Part shown: positions 23,908 through 36,100 of the stretch, piece by piece
How positions within the stretch are numbered: position 1 is the first letter of the stretch
How the letters are laid out: each line of letters starts with the position of its first letter
The notes under the pieces: generated by a model
The model's input: the letters and a program-made list of their open reading frames with translations, nothing else
Told to the model about the DNA's origin: nothing
Database searches by the model: none
Position numbers and translations under genes: made by a program
Source: Tetragonia tetragonoides
Taxonomy: Eukaryota; Streptophyta; Magnoliopsida; Caryophyllales; Aizoaceae
Direction: 5' to 3'
Length of the DNA: 64,000 nt
Assembly (NCBI GenBank): GCA_038025085.1
Contig: CM076145.1
Location: forward strand, 12,683,000 to 12,746,999

Positions 23908-26900
23908 ACAAACAAGCTTCAACTCAAGCTTTTGAATGCATTTACTCGTTTTAAAACCTCATACGACTAGGGTGAAAGGGATTGAGTTCTTTTGTGTTGT
24001 ATATTAAGAGAAAGCACACAAATGGTTTGTTTGCATTCATTTGATTGTGAAACTACACCAAGGATGTTTACAAGTACAAACAAGCTTCAACTCAAGCTTT
24101 TGAATGCATTTACGCGTTTTAACAGCTCTTACGACTAGGTGAAAGAGATTGAGTTCTTTTGTGTTGTATATTAAGAGAAAGCACCCAAATACTTTGTTTG
24201 CATTCATTTGAGTGAGAAACTACACCAATGATGTTTACAAGTACAAAAAAGCTTCAAGTCAAACTTTTGAATGCATTTAGGCGTTTTAAAAGCTCATACG
24301 ACTAGGGTGAAAGAGATTGAGTTCTTTTGTGTTGTATATTAACAGAAAGCACCCAAATGCGTTGTTTGCATTCATTTGAGTGAGAAACTACACCAAGGAT
24401 GTTTACAAGTACAAACAAGCTTCAACTCAAGCTTTTGAATGCATTTACGCGTTTTAACAGCTCTTACGACTAGGGTGAAAGAGATTGAGTTCTTTTGTGC
24501 TGTATATACAGTTAAAAGAACCTAAATACTTTCTTTGCATTCATTTGAGTGAGAAACTACACCAAGGATGTTTACAAGTACAAACAAGCTTCAACTCGAG
24601 CTTTTGAATTCATTTACGCGTTTTCACAGCTCTTACGACTAGGGGGAAAGGGAATGAGTTCTTTTGTGTTGTATATTAAGAGAAAGCACACAAATGCTTT
24701 CTTTGCATTCATTTAAGTTTGAAACTACACCAAGGATGTTTACAAGTACAAACAAGCTTCAACTCAAGCTTTTGAATGCATTTACTCGTATTAACAGCTC
24801 TTACGACTAGGTTGAAAGACATTGAGTTCTTTTGTGTTTTATACTAAGAGAAAGCACACAAATGGTTTGTTTTGCGTTCATTTGAGTGAGAAACTACACA
24901 AAGGATGTTTACAAGTACAAACAAGCTTCAACTCAAGCTTTTGAATGCATTTACGCGTTTTAAAACCTCATACGATTAGGGTGAAAGAGATTGAGTTCTT
25001 TTGTGTTGTACATTGAGAGAAAGCACCTAAATGCTATGTTTGCATTCATTTTAGTGATAAAATACACCAAGGATGTTTACAAGTACAAACAAGCTTAAAC
25101 TCAAGCTTTTGAATGCATTTACACATTTTAAAAGCACGTACGACTATGGTGGAAGAGATTGAGTTCTTTTGTGTTGTATATTAAGAGAACGCACCCAAAT
25201 GCTTTGTTTGCATTCATTTGAGTGTGAAACTACACCATGGATGTTTACAAGTATAATCAAGCATCAACTCAAGCTTTTGAATGCATTTACGCGTTTTAAC
25301 AGCTCTTACGACTAGGTGAAAGAGATTGAGTTCTTTTGTGTTGTATATTAAGAGAAAGCACCCAAATGCTTTGTTTGCATTCATTTGAGTGTGAAACTAC
25401 ACCAAGGATGTTTACAAGTACAAACAAGCTTCAACTCATGCTTTTGAATGGTTTTACGCATTTTATAAGCTCATACTATTAGGGTGAAAGAGATTGAGTT
25501 TCTTGGTGTTGTATATTAAGGGAAAGCACCAAAATGCTTTTTTTGCATTCATTTGAGTGTGCATCTACACCAATGATATTTACAAGTACAAAAAAGCTTT
25601 AATTTAAGCTTTTGAATGGTTTTACTCGTTTTTAAAGCTCATACGACTAGGGTGAAAGAGATTGAGTTCTTTTGTGTTGTACATTAAGAGAAAGCACTTA
25701 AATGCTTTGTTTGCACTCATTTGAGTGTGAACATACACCAAGGATGTTTACAAGTAAAAACAAGCTTCAACTCTAGCATTTGAATTCATTTACGCATTTT
25801 AAAAGCTCGTAAGACTAGGGTGAAAGAGATTGAGTTCTTTTGTGTTGTATATTATGAGAAAGCACCCAAATGCTTTCTTTGCATTCATTTGAGTGAGAAA
25901 CTAAATCAATGATGTTTACAAGTACAAACAAGCTTCAACTCAAGCTTTTGAATGCATTTACGCGTTTTAAAAGTTCATACGACTTGGGTGAAAGAGATTG
26001 AGTTCTTTTGAGTTGTATATTAAGAGAAAGCACCCCAATGCTATCTTTGCATTCATTTGAGTGAGAAAATATACCAAGGATGTTTACAGGTACAAACAAG
26101 CTTCAACTCAAGCTTTTGAATGCATTTACGCGGTTTAACAGCTCTTACGACTATGGTGAAAGATATTGAGTTCTTTTGTGTTGTATCTTCAGTTAAAAGA
26201 ACCCAGATGCTTTCTTTGCATTCATTTGAGTGAGAAACTACACCAAGGATGTTTACAAGTATAAACAAGCTTCAACTCAAGCTTTTGAATGCATTTACGC
26301 GTTTTAACAGCTCTTACGGCTAGGGTGAAAGAGATTGAGTTCTTTTGTGTTGTATATTCAGTTAAAAGAACCCAAATGCTTTCTTTGCATTCATTTGAGT
26401 GAGAAACTACACCAAGGATGTTTACATGTACAAAGAAGTTTCAACTCAAGCTTTTGAATTCATTTATGCGTTTTCACAGCTCTTACGACTAGGGGGAAAG
26501 GCAATGAGTTCTTTTGTGTTGTATACTAAGAGAAAGCACACAAATGCTTTCTTTGCATTCATTTAAGTTTGAAACTACACCAAGGATGTTTACAAGTACA
26601 AACAAGCTTCAACTCAAGCTTTGGAATGCATTTACTCGTATTAACAGCTCTTACGACTAGGTTAAAGAGATTGAGTTCTTTTGTGTTATATATTAAGAGA
26701 AAGCACCCAAATGTTTTGTTTGCATTCATTTGAGTGTGAAACAACACCAAGGATGTTTACTAGTACAAACAAGCTTCAACTCATGCTTTTGAATGGTTTT
26801 ACGCGTTTTAAAAGCTCATACGATTACAGCTCTTACGACTAGGTTAAAGAGATTGAGTTCTTTTGTGTTATATATTAAGAGAAAGCACCCAAATGTTTTG

Positions 26901-27655
26901 TTTGCATTCATTTGAGTGTGAAACAACACCAAGGATGTTTACAAGTACAAACAAGCTTCAACTCATGCTTTTGAATGGTTTTACGCGTTTTAAAAGCTCA
27001 TACGATTAGGGTGAAAGAGATTGAGTTCCTTTGTGTTGTATATTAAGGGAAAGCACCCAAATGCTTTGTTTGCATTGATTTGAGTGTGAATCTACACCAA
27101 GGATGTTTACAAGTAGAAACAAGCTTTAATTTAAGCTTTTGAATGGTTTTACGCGTTTTTAAAGCTCATACGACTAGGGTGAAAGAGATTGAGTTCTTTT
27201 GTGTTGTATATTAAGAGAAAGCACTTAAATGCTTTGTTTGCTTTTATTTGAGTGTGAATATACACCAAGGATGTTTACTAGTTCAAACAAGCTTCAACTC
27301 TAGCTTTTGAATTCATTTACGCGTTTTAAAAGCTCGTATGATTAGGCTGAAAGAGATTGAGTACTTTTGTGTTGTATATTAAGAGAAAAGACCCAAATGT
27401 TTTCTTTGCATTCATTTGAGTGAGAAACGAGACCAATGATGTTTACAAGTACAAACAAGCTTCAACTCAAGCTTTTGAATGCATTTACGCGTTTTAAAAG
27501 CTCGTATGACTAGGGTGAAAGAGATTGAGTTCTTTTGTGTTGTATATTAAGAGAAAGCACCCAAATGGTTTCTTTGCATTCATTTGAGTGAGAAAATACA
27601 CCAAGAATGTTTACAAGTAGAAACAAGCTTCAACTCAAGCTTTTGAATTCATTTA
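23908..27655. repeat. ~168 bp tandem satellite, block III
   Basis: Continuous satellite between E4 and the Harbinger-like element. Monomers with TTTTGAATGGTTTTACGCG become common from about 25440 onward; they are rare in block I. No gene is seen. Confidence 0.96.
26644..27007. repeat. 182 bp out-of-register duplication
   Basis: ACAGCTCTTACGACTAGGTT at 26644 recurs at 26826. The 182 bp copies are nearly identical, the visible difference being ACTAGTACAAAC against ACAAGTACAAAC. Since 182 is a monomer plus 14 bp, the junction carries two versions of the GCTC-TTACGA segment side by side (GCTCATACGATT then ACAGCTCTTACG). Confidence 0.85.
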
Positions 27656-27845
27656 TAGCTTGTTTGGATATGACTATTTGATTTCAAATCCCCCATTTGG
27701 CCCAAATCAGGTGTTTGGCTACACAAAATATTTCACATTTGTATTTGGGCCAAATTTTGAGTAATTTGGATAAGCCTTTGAACCTTATATTTCAAATATA
27801 CAGCAAAAAACTATCAAATTGAAATTCAACCCACCTCAAAAACCC

Positions 27846-27975
27846 ACTTCTCCTCTTTCTCTCTCCTCAAACCAGTGAACTCCTCTCTCTCTGCTCTTTC
27901 TCTCTCCTCAAACCAGTGAACTCCTCTCTCTCTCTCTCTCTCCTCAAACTAGTGATGTCCTCTCTCTCTCCACCA
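27846..27975 (+). repeat. CT-rich minisatellite in the captured segment
   Basis: About three copies of a roughly 36-42 bp unit containing CTCAAACCAGTGAACTC plus CT runs. On the opposite strand it forms the GA-rich 3' end of the captured ORF, so the last residues (Glu/Arg-rich) are repeat-encoded and probably not original. Confidence 0.8.
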
Positions 27976-28483
27976 CTCTTTCCCTCCCCTCTCTATCTCC
28001 TCCCCTTCGAACACAAAGAATCTCATCGATCGAATGCAAAATCGAGGCCGCAACCGATTTCGACCGCCTCATCTTCATCTTCTCAACATCCTCCATTTTC
28101 TCTCTCCTCTTAAACAAAGACGACCAAAGCGACCTTCTTCCATTTTCTCTCTCCTCTGTTTTCTGATCGCCGGTATATCTCGCCGACCGGAAAAAGGGAA
28201 AGGCGGTGGATTTGGACCGCCGGAAAGAGGGTTCGTTATCGATGAGAGTTGAGATGCGACCGACTGATCCGATATCGGAAAAGTGGAGAGAGAAAGAGGA
28301 TGATTCAGACGATGATGATGATGACGTGGAGGTGCAACATGAGCAAGGGCGCAAATTAGCGCATTCAGGGCAGAGAGCTGAGAGACGGTCTTTTAGACAT
28401 GTTGGACAGATTCCTGAACGGCGGCGTTTTGATGGGTGTTGATTGCATTTCCATACCTCTTCTTCTTCTGCGTAAAACGCCAT
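27944..28483 (-). pseudogene. Captured host gene fragment: Cys-rich plant protein N terminus
   Basis: The 179-residue ORF begins MAFYAEEEEVWKC and has a CX2H-SKRR-GICPXCLXXRL block, then CPXCA and a PCSCC cluster, a Ser-rich tract, and two basic RRSKS motifs (residues about 87-92 and 139-144). This pattern is typical of an uncharacterised plant family whose N terminus resembles the CXXHP...GXCPXCL box also seen in OCTOPUS-like (DUF740) proteins; I recognise the pattern, not a named orthologue. The C terminus runs into the CT minisatellite, so the protein is probably truncated. It lies entirely inside a Harbinger-like element, so it is best read as transduplicated sequence. Open frame and ATG are intact, so expression is possible but unshown. 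Confidence 0.7.
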
Positions 28484-28941
28484 TTTTGTTTGTTTAATTT
28501 TTGTTTTGAGAGCTTTGTGGTTTTTTTTTTAGGGTTGTTTAGGGTTTGAGGATGGTGGTAGTGAAGGAGAATGGGTGGGAGATTGTTGTGAATTTGCCGA
28601 AAAAATTGAGAAACATAAAATTAACAGAGTAATCATAACAAATTTCTTCATTTTGGGAAGTTGTGGGTTTAATTATTGGTTAGAATCTAAAATTTCAATA
28701 AAATTTTCATTGATTTATATGCAAATGTGGAATTGAAATTGTATAGCTTGCCAAACAAAGATTGGAATTCAAATTGTAGAATTGAAATTCCTTGTTTTGC
28801 CAAACAAGAAATTCATTTCAAATTTTTGAATTGAAATTCCTTGTTTTCCCAAACAATAAATTTGTATTTAAATTGCAAAATTTCAAATTCTTGAATCGAA
28901 TTCAAGGTATTCAAATCAAATGGTGGAATCCAAACGTGCTC
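28484..28941. other. Right arm of Harbinger-like element
   Basis: AT-rich, no ORF on the minus strand. It includes a stretch just before the captured ATG that may be host 5' sequence, then inverted and direct copies of AATTGAAATTCCTTGTTTT and CCAAACAA, then the terminal repeat. The boundary between captured and element sequence cannot be set by eye. Confidence 0.6.
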
Positions 28942-28944
28942 TTA

Positions 28945-29640
28945 CGCGTTTTCAAAGCTCATACGACTTGGGTGAAAGAGATTGAGTTCTTTTGTGTTAT
29001 ATATTAAGAGAAAGCACCCAAATGCTATCTTTGCATTCATTTGAGTGATAAAATACACCAAGAATATTTACAGGTACAAACAAGCTTCAACTCAAACTTT
29101 TGAATGCATTTACGCGTTTTAACAGCTCTTTCGACTAGGGTGAAAGAGATTGAGTTCTTTTGTGTTGTATATTAAGACAAAGCACTTTAATGCTTTGTTT
29201 GCATTCATTTGAGTGTGCAGCTACACCAAGGATGTTTACAAGTACAAACAAGCATCAACTCAAGCTTTTGAATTCATTTACGCGTTTTAACAGCTCTTAC
29301 GACTAGGTGAAAGAGATTGAGTTCTTTTGTGTTGTATATTAAGAGAAAGCACCCAAATGCTTTGTTTGCATTCATTTGAGTGTGAAACTACACCAAGGAT
29401 GTTTATAAGTACAAACAAGCTTCAAGTCAAGCTTACGAATGCGTTTACGCGTTTTAAAAGCACATACGACTAGGGTGAAAGAGATGAGTTCTTTTGTGTT
29501 GAATATTAAGAGAAAGCACCCAAATGCTTTGTTTGCATTCATTTCAGTGAGAAACTACACCAAGGATGTTTACAAGTATAAACATGTTTCATCTAAAGCT
29601 TTTGAATGCATTTACGCATTTTAAAACCTCATACGACTAG
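28945..29640. repeat. Paralogous block, copy 1 (partner 32503-33198)
   Basis: Four monomers here match those at 32503-33198 with offset 3558 bp, sharing CGACTTGGGTG, AGCTTACGAATGCGTTTACG and AAACATGTTTCATCTAAAGC. The Harbinger-like element is inserted at the left edge of this copy only. Confidence 0.85.
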
Positions 29641-30844
29641 GGTGGAAAAGATTGAGTTCTGTTGTGTTGTATATTATGAGAAAGCACACAAATGCTTTGT
29701 TTGCATTCATTTGAGTGTGAATCTACACGAAGGATGTTTACAATTAGAAACAAGCTTTAATTTAAGCTTTTGAATGGTTTTACGCGTTTTTAAAGCTCAT
29801 ACGACGAGGGTGAAAGGGATTGAGTTCGTTTGTGTTGTATACTAAGAGATTGAGTTCGTTTATGTTGTTCATTTTAATGCTTTGTTTGCATTTATTTGAG
29901 TGTGAATATACACCAAGGATGTTTACAAGTTCAAACAAGCTTCAACTCTAGCTTTTGAATTCATTTACGCGTTTTAAAAGCTCGTATGACTAGGGTGAAG
30001 GAGATTGAGTACTTTTGTGTTGTATATTAAGAAAAAGGACCCAAATGCTTTCTTTGCATTCATTTGAGTGAGAAACGAGATCAATGATGTTTACAAGTAC
30101 AAACAAGCTTCAACTCAAGCTTTTGAATGCATTTACGCGTTTTAAAATCTCATACGACTAGGTTCAAATAGGTTGAGTTCTTTTGTGTTTTATATTAAGA
30201 GAAAGCACCCAAATGCTTCAACTCAAGCATTTGAATACATTTACGCGTTTTGACAGCTCTTACGACTAGGGTGAAAAGATTGAGTTCTTTTTGTGTTGTA
30301 TATAAAGACAAAGCACTTAAATGCTTTGTTTGCATTCATTTGAGTGAGAAACTACACCAAGGATGTTTACAAGTACAAACAAGCTTCAACTCAAGCTTTT
30401 GAATGCTTTTACGCGTTTTAAAAGCTCATACGACTAGGTTGAAATAGGTTGAGTTCTTTTGTGTTTTATATTAAGAGAAAGCACCCAAATGCTTCAACTC
30501 AAGCGTTTGAATAGTTTTACGCGTTTTAAAAGCTCATACGAATACGGTGAAAGAGATTGAGTTCTTTTGTGTTGTATATTAAGACAAAGCACTCAAATGC
30601 TTTGCTCGCATTCATTTGAGTGTGAAACTACACCAAGGATGTTTACAAGTACACACAAGCTTCAACTCAAGCTTTTGAATGCATGTACGCGTTTTAAAAC
30701 CTCATACGACTAGGGTGAAAGAGATTGAGTTCTTTTGTGTTGTATATCAGAAAAGCACTTAAATGCTTTGTTTTCATTCATTTGAGTGTACAACTACACC
30801 AAGGATGTTTACAAGTACAAACAAGCTTCAACTCAAGCTTTTGA

Positions 30845-32060
30845 ATGCATTTACGCGTTTTAAAAGCTCATACGTGTAGAGTGAAAGAGATTGAGTTCTT
30901 TTGTGTTGTATATCAGAAGAAAGCACTTAAATTCTTTGTGTTTCATTCATTTGAGTGTGAAACTGCACAAAGGATGTTTACAAGTATAAACAAGCTTCAA
31001 CTCAAGCTTTTGAATGCATTTACGTGTGTTGACAGCTCTTACGACAAGGGGGAAAAAGATTGAGTTCTTTTGTGTTGTATATTAAGAGAAAGCACCCAAA
31101 TGCTTTGTTTGCATTCATTTGAGTGAGAAACTACACCAAGGATGTTTACAAGTACAAACAAGTGTCAACTCAAGCTTTTGAATGCATTTACGAGTTTTAA
31201 CAGCTCATACGACTAGGGTGAAAGAGATTGAGTTCTTTTGTGTTGGATATTAAGAGAAAGCACTCAAATGATTTGCTTGAATTCATATGAATGTGAAACT
31301 ACACCAAGGATGTTTACAAGTACAAACAAGCTTCAACTCAAGCTTTTGAATGCATTTACGCGTTTTATAAGCTCATACGACTAGGGTGAAAAAGATTGAG
31401 TTCTTTTGTGTTATATATCAGGAAAGCACTTAAATTCTTTGTTTTCATTCATTTGAGTGTGAAACTACACCAAGGATGTTTACAAGTACAAGTAAGCTTC
31501 AACTCAAGCTTTTGAATGGTTTTACGCGTTTTAAAAGCTCATACGACTAGAGTGAAAGAGATTGAGTTCTTTTGTGTTGTATATTAAGAGAAAGCACCCA
31601 AATGCTTAGTTTGCATTCATTTGAGTGAGAAAATACACCAAGGATGTTTACAAGTACAAACAAGCTTCAACTCAAGCTTTTGAATGCATTTAAGCGTTTT
31701 AAAAGCTCATACAACTAGAGTGAAAGAGATTGAGTTCTTTTGTGTTGTATATCAGAAGAAAGCACTTAAATTCTTTGTGTTTCATTCATTTGAGTGTGAA
31801 ACTACACAAATGATGTTTACAAGTATAAACAAGCTTCAACTCAAGCTTTTGAATGCATTTACGTGTTTTGACAGCTCTTACGACAAGGGGGAAAAAGATT
31901 GAGTTCTTTTGTGTTGTATATTAAGAGAAAGCACTCAAATGATTTGCTTGAATTCATATGAGTGTGAAACTACACCAAGGATGTTTACAAGTACACACAA
32001 GCTTCAACTCAAGCTTTTGAATGCATGTACGCGTTTTAAAACCTCATACGACTAGGGTGA
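30845..32060. repeat. 839 bp (five-monomer) duplication
   Basis: The monomer with TATATCAGAAGAAAGC and TGTGTTTCATTC at about 30910-30950 recurs at about 31750-31790. Flanking monomers also correspond, including the CACAAAGGATG or CACAAATGATG variant and GACAAGGGGGAAAAAG. Confidence 0.75.
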
Positions 32061-32502
32061 AAGAGATTGAGTTCTTTTGTGTTGTATATCAGGAAAGCAC
32101 TTAAATGCTTTGTTTTCATTCATTTGAGTGTAAAACTACACCAAGGATGTTTACAAGTAAAAACAAGCTTCAACTCAAGCTTTTGAATGCATTTACGCGT
32201 TTTAAAAGCTCATACGACTAGGGTGAAAAAGATTGAGTTCTTTTGTGTTATATATCAGGAAAGCACTTAAATTCTTTGTTTTCATTCATTTGAGTGTGAA
32301 ACTACACCAAGGATGTTTACAAGTACAAGTAAGCTTCAACTCAAGCTTTTGAATGGTTTTACGCGTTTTAAAAGCTCATACGACTAGGGTATATTAAGAG
32401 AAAGCACCCAAATGGTTTCTTTGCATTCATTTGAGTGAGAAAATACACCAAGGATGTTTACAAGTACAAACAAGCTTCAACTCAAGCTTTTGAATTCATT
32501 TA

Positions 32503-33198
32503 CGCGTTTTCAAAGCTCATACGACTTGGGTGAAAGAGATTGAGTTCTTTTGTGTTATCTATTAAGAGAAAGCACCCAAATGCTATCTTTGCATTCATTT
32601 GAGTGATAACATACACCAAGGATGTTTACAGGTACAAACAAGCTTCAACTCAAACTTTTGAATGCATTTACGCGTTTTAACAAATTTTTCGACTAGGGTG
32701 AAAGAGATTGAGTTCTTTTGTGTTGTATATTAAGACAAAGCACTTTAATGCTTTGTTTGCATTCATTTGAGTGTGAAGATACACCAAGGATGTTTACAAG
32801 TACAAACAAGCATCAACTCAAGCTTTTGAATGCATTTACGTGTTTTAACAGCTCTTACGACTAGGTGAAAGAGATTGAGTTCTTTTGTGTTGTATATTAA
32901 GAGAAAGCACCCAAATGCTTTGTTTGCATTCATTTGAGTGTGAAATTACCCCAAGGATGTTTACAAGTACAAACAAGCTTGAAGTCAAGCTTACGAATGC
33001 GTTTACGCGTTTTAAAAGCACATACGACTAGGGTGAAAGAGATGAGTTCTTTTGTGTTGAATATTAAGAGAAAGCACCCAAATGCTTTGTTTGCATTCAT
33101 TTCAGTGAGAAACTACACCAAGGATGTTTACAAGTATAAACATGTTTCATCTAAAGCTTTTGAATGCCTTTACGCGTTTTAAAACCTCATACGACTAG
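32503..33198. repeat. Paralogous block, copy 2 with empty Harbinger site
   Basis: Matches 28945-29640. Immediately upstream, TGAATTCATTTACGCG at 32491-32506 is the uninterrupted target of the Harbinger-like insertion, with the TTA at 32500-32502. The flanking monomer (AAATGGTTTCTTTGC, GAAAATACACC) also matches 27560-27655, so both sides of the insertion are represented. Confidence 0.85.
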
Positions 33199-36100
33199 GG
33201 TGAAAAACACTGAGTTCTGTTGTGTTGTATATTATGAGAAAGCACACAAATGCTTTGTTTGTATTCATTTGAGTGTGAAGCTACACCAAGGATGTTTACA
33301 AGTACAAACAAGCATCAACACACGCTTTTGAATGCATTTACGTGTTTTAACAGCTCTTACTACTAGGTGAAAGAGATTGAGTTCTTTTGTGTTGTATATT
33401 AAGAGAAAGCACCCAAATGCTTTGTTTGCAGTCATTTGAGTGTGAAACTACACCAAGGATGTTTACAAGTACAAACAAGCTTAAACTCAAGCTTTTGAAT
33501 GCATTTACGCGTTTTCAAAGCTCGTACGACTAGGGTGAAAGAGATTGAGTTCTTTTGTGTTGTATATTAAGAGAAAGCACCCAAATGCTTTAATTGCATT
33601 CATTTGAGTGAGAAACTACACCAATGATGTTTACAAGTACAAACAAGCCTCAACTCAAGCTTTTGAATGCTTTTACGCGTTTTAAAATCTCATACGACTA
33701 GGGTGAAAGAGATTGAGTTCTTTTGTGTTGTATATTAAGAGAAAGCACCCAAATGCTTTGTTTGCATTCATTTGAGTGAGAAACTACACCAAGGATGTTT
33801 ACATGTATAAACATGCTTCAACTCAAGCTTTTGAATGCATTTACGCGTTTTAACAGCTCTTACGACTAGGTGAAAGAGATTGAGCTCTTTTGTGTTGTAT
33901 ATTAAGAGTAAGCTCCAAAATGCTTTGTTTGCATTCATTTAAGTGAGAAACTACACCATGGATGTTTACAAGTACAAACAAGCTTCAACTAAAGCTTTTG
34001 AATGGTTTTACGCGCTTAAAAGCTCATACGACTTGGGTGAATGAGATTGAGTTCTTTTGTGTTATATATTAAGAGAAAGCACCCAAATGCTTTCTTTGCA
34101 TTTATTTGAGTGAGAAAATACACCAAGGATGTTTTCAGGTACAAACAAGCTTCAACTCAAGCTTTTGAATGCATTTACGCGTTTTGACAGCTCTTACGAC
34201 TAGGGTGAAAGAGATTGAGTTCTTTTTGTGTTGTATATAAAGACAAAGCACCCAAATGCTTTGTTTGCATTCATTTGAGTGAGAAACTACACCAAGGATG
34301 TTTACAAGTACAAAAAAGCTTCAACTCAAGCTTTTGAATGCTTTTACGCGTTTTAAAAGCTCACACGACTAGGTTGAAATAGGTTGAGTTCTTTTGTGTT
34401 TTACATTAAGAGAAAGCACCCAAATGCTTCAACTCGAGCGTTTGAATGGTTTTACTTGTTTTAAAAGCTCATACGAATACGGTGAAAGAGATTGAGTTCT
34501 TTTGTGTTGTATATTAAGAGAAAGCACTCAAATGATTTGCTTTATTTCATATGAGTGTGAAACTACACCGAGGATGTTTACAAGTACACACAAGCTTCAA
34601 CTCAAGCTTTTGAATGCATGTACGCGTTTTAAAACCTCATACGACTAGGGTGAAAGAAATTGAGTTCTTTTGTGTTGTATATCAGGAAAGCACTTAAATG
34701 CTTTGTTTTTATTCATTTGAGTGTAAAACAACACCAAGGATGTTTACAAGTACAAAGAAGCTTCAACTCAAGCTTTTGAATGCATTTACGCGTTTTAAAA
34801 GCTCATACGACTAGGGTGAAAAAGATTGAGTTCTTTTGTGTTATATATCAGGAAAGCAGTTAAATTCTTTGTTTTCATTCATTTGAGTGTGAAACTACAC
34901 CAAGGATGTTTACAAGTACAAGCAAGCTTCAACTCAAGCTTTTGAATGGTTTTACGCGTTTTAAAAGCTCATACGACTAGAGTGAAAGAGATTGAGTTCT
35001 TTTGTGTTGTATATTAAGAGAAAGCACCCAAATGCTTAGTTTGCATTCATTTGAGTGAGAAAATACACCAAGGATGTTTACAAGTACAAACAAGCTTCAA
35101 CTCAAGCTTTTGAATGCATTTACGCGTTTTAAAAGCTCATACGACTAGGGTGAAAGAGATTGAGTTCTTTTGTGTTGTATATCAGAAGAAAGCACTTAAA
35201 TTCTTTGTTTTCATTCAATTGAGTGTGAAACTACACAAAGGATGTTTACAAGTATAAACAAGCTTCAACTCAAGCTTTTGAATGCATTTACGTGTTTTGA
35301 CAACTCTTACGACAAGGGGGAAAAAGATTGAGTTCTTTTGTGTTGTATATTAAGAGAAAGCACCCAAATGCTTTGTTTGCATTCATTTGAGTGAGAAACT
35401 ACACCAAGGATGTTTACAAGTACAAACAAGTTTCAACTCAAGCTTTTGAATGCATTTACGCGTTTTAACAGCTCATACGACTAGGGTGAAAGAGATTGAG
35501 TTCTTTTGTGTTGTATATTAAGAGAAAGCACCCAAATGGTTTCTTTGCATTCATTTGAGTGAGAAACTACACCAAGGATGTTTACAAGTACAAACAAGCT
35601 TCAACTCAAGCTTTTGAATGCATTTACGCGTTTTAAAAGCTCATACGACTTGGGTGAAAGAGATTGAGTTCTTTTGTGTTGTATATCAGAAGAAAGCACT
35701 TAAATTCTTTGTTTTCATGAATTTGAGTGTGAAACTACACAAAGGATGTTTACAAGTATAAACAAGCTTCAACTCAAGCTTTTCAATGCATTTACGCGTT
35801 TTGACAGCTCTTACGACAAGGGGGAAAAAGATTGAGTTCTTTTGTGTTGTATATTAAGAGAAAGCACCCAAATGCTTTGTTTGCATTCATTTGAGTGAGA
35901 AAATATGCCAAGGATGTTTACAAGTACAAACAAGCTTCAACTCAAGCTTTTGAATGCATTTACGCGTTTTAAAAGCTCATACGACTAGGGTGAAAGAGAT
36001 TGAGTTCTTTTGTGCTGTATATAAGAAGAAATCACTTAAATTCTTTGTTTTCATTCATTTGAATGTGAAACTACACCAAGGATGTTTACAAGTACAAGCA

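Larger units (their letters stand above)
27656..28941. mobile_element. PIF/Harbinger (Tourist-like) non-autonomous element with captured gene
   Basis: This is a 1286 bp insertion bracketed by TTA (27653-27655 and 28942-28944), the 3 bp TWA-type target duplication of PIF/Harbinger elements. The ends are imperfect inverted repeats: left TAGCTTGTTTGGAT, right (reverse complement) GAGCACGTTTGGAT, with similarity continuing to about 30 bp via ATTTGATTT. An intact paralogous empty site is at 32491-32510. There is no transposase. The arms are AT-rich MITE-like sequence with repeated CCAAACAA motifs; the middle holds a pyrimidine tract and a 179-codon plant gene fragment. Confidence 0.88.

Noticed and set aside
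28034..28442. Plus-strand ORFs opposite the captured gene fragment
   Set aside because: Low-complexity shadows; the minus frame has the recognisable Cys-rich box and start.
29849..29885. Possible further mobile element insertion in an irregular monomer
   Set aside because: It is a rearranged satellite segment with duplicated GAGATTGAGTTCGTTT and a missing part; no foreign sequence or target duplication.
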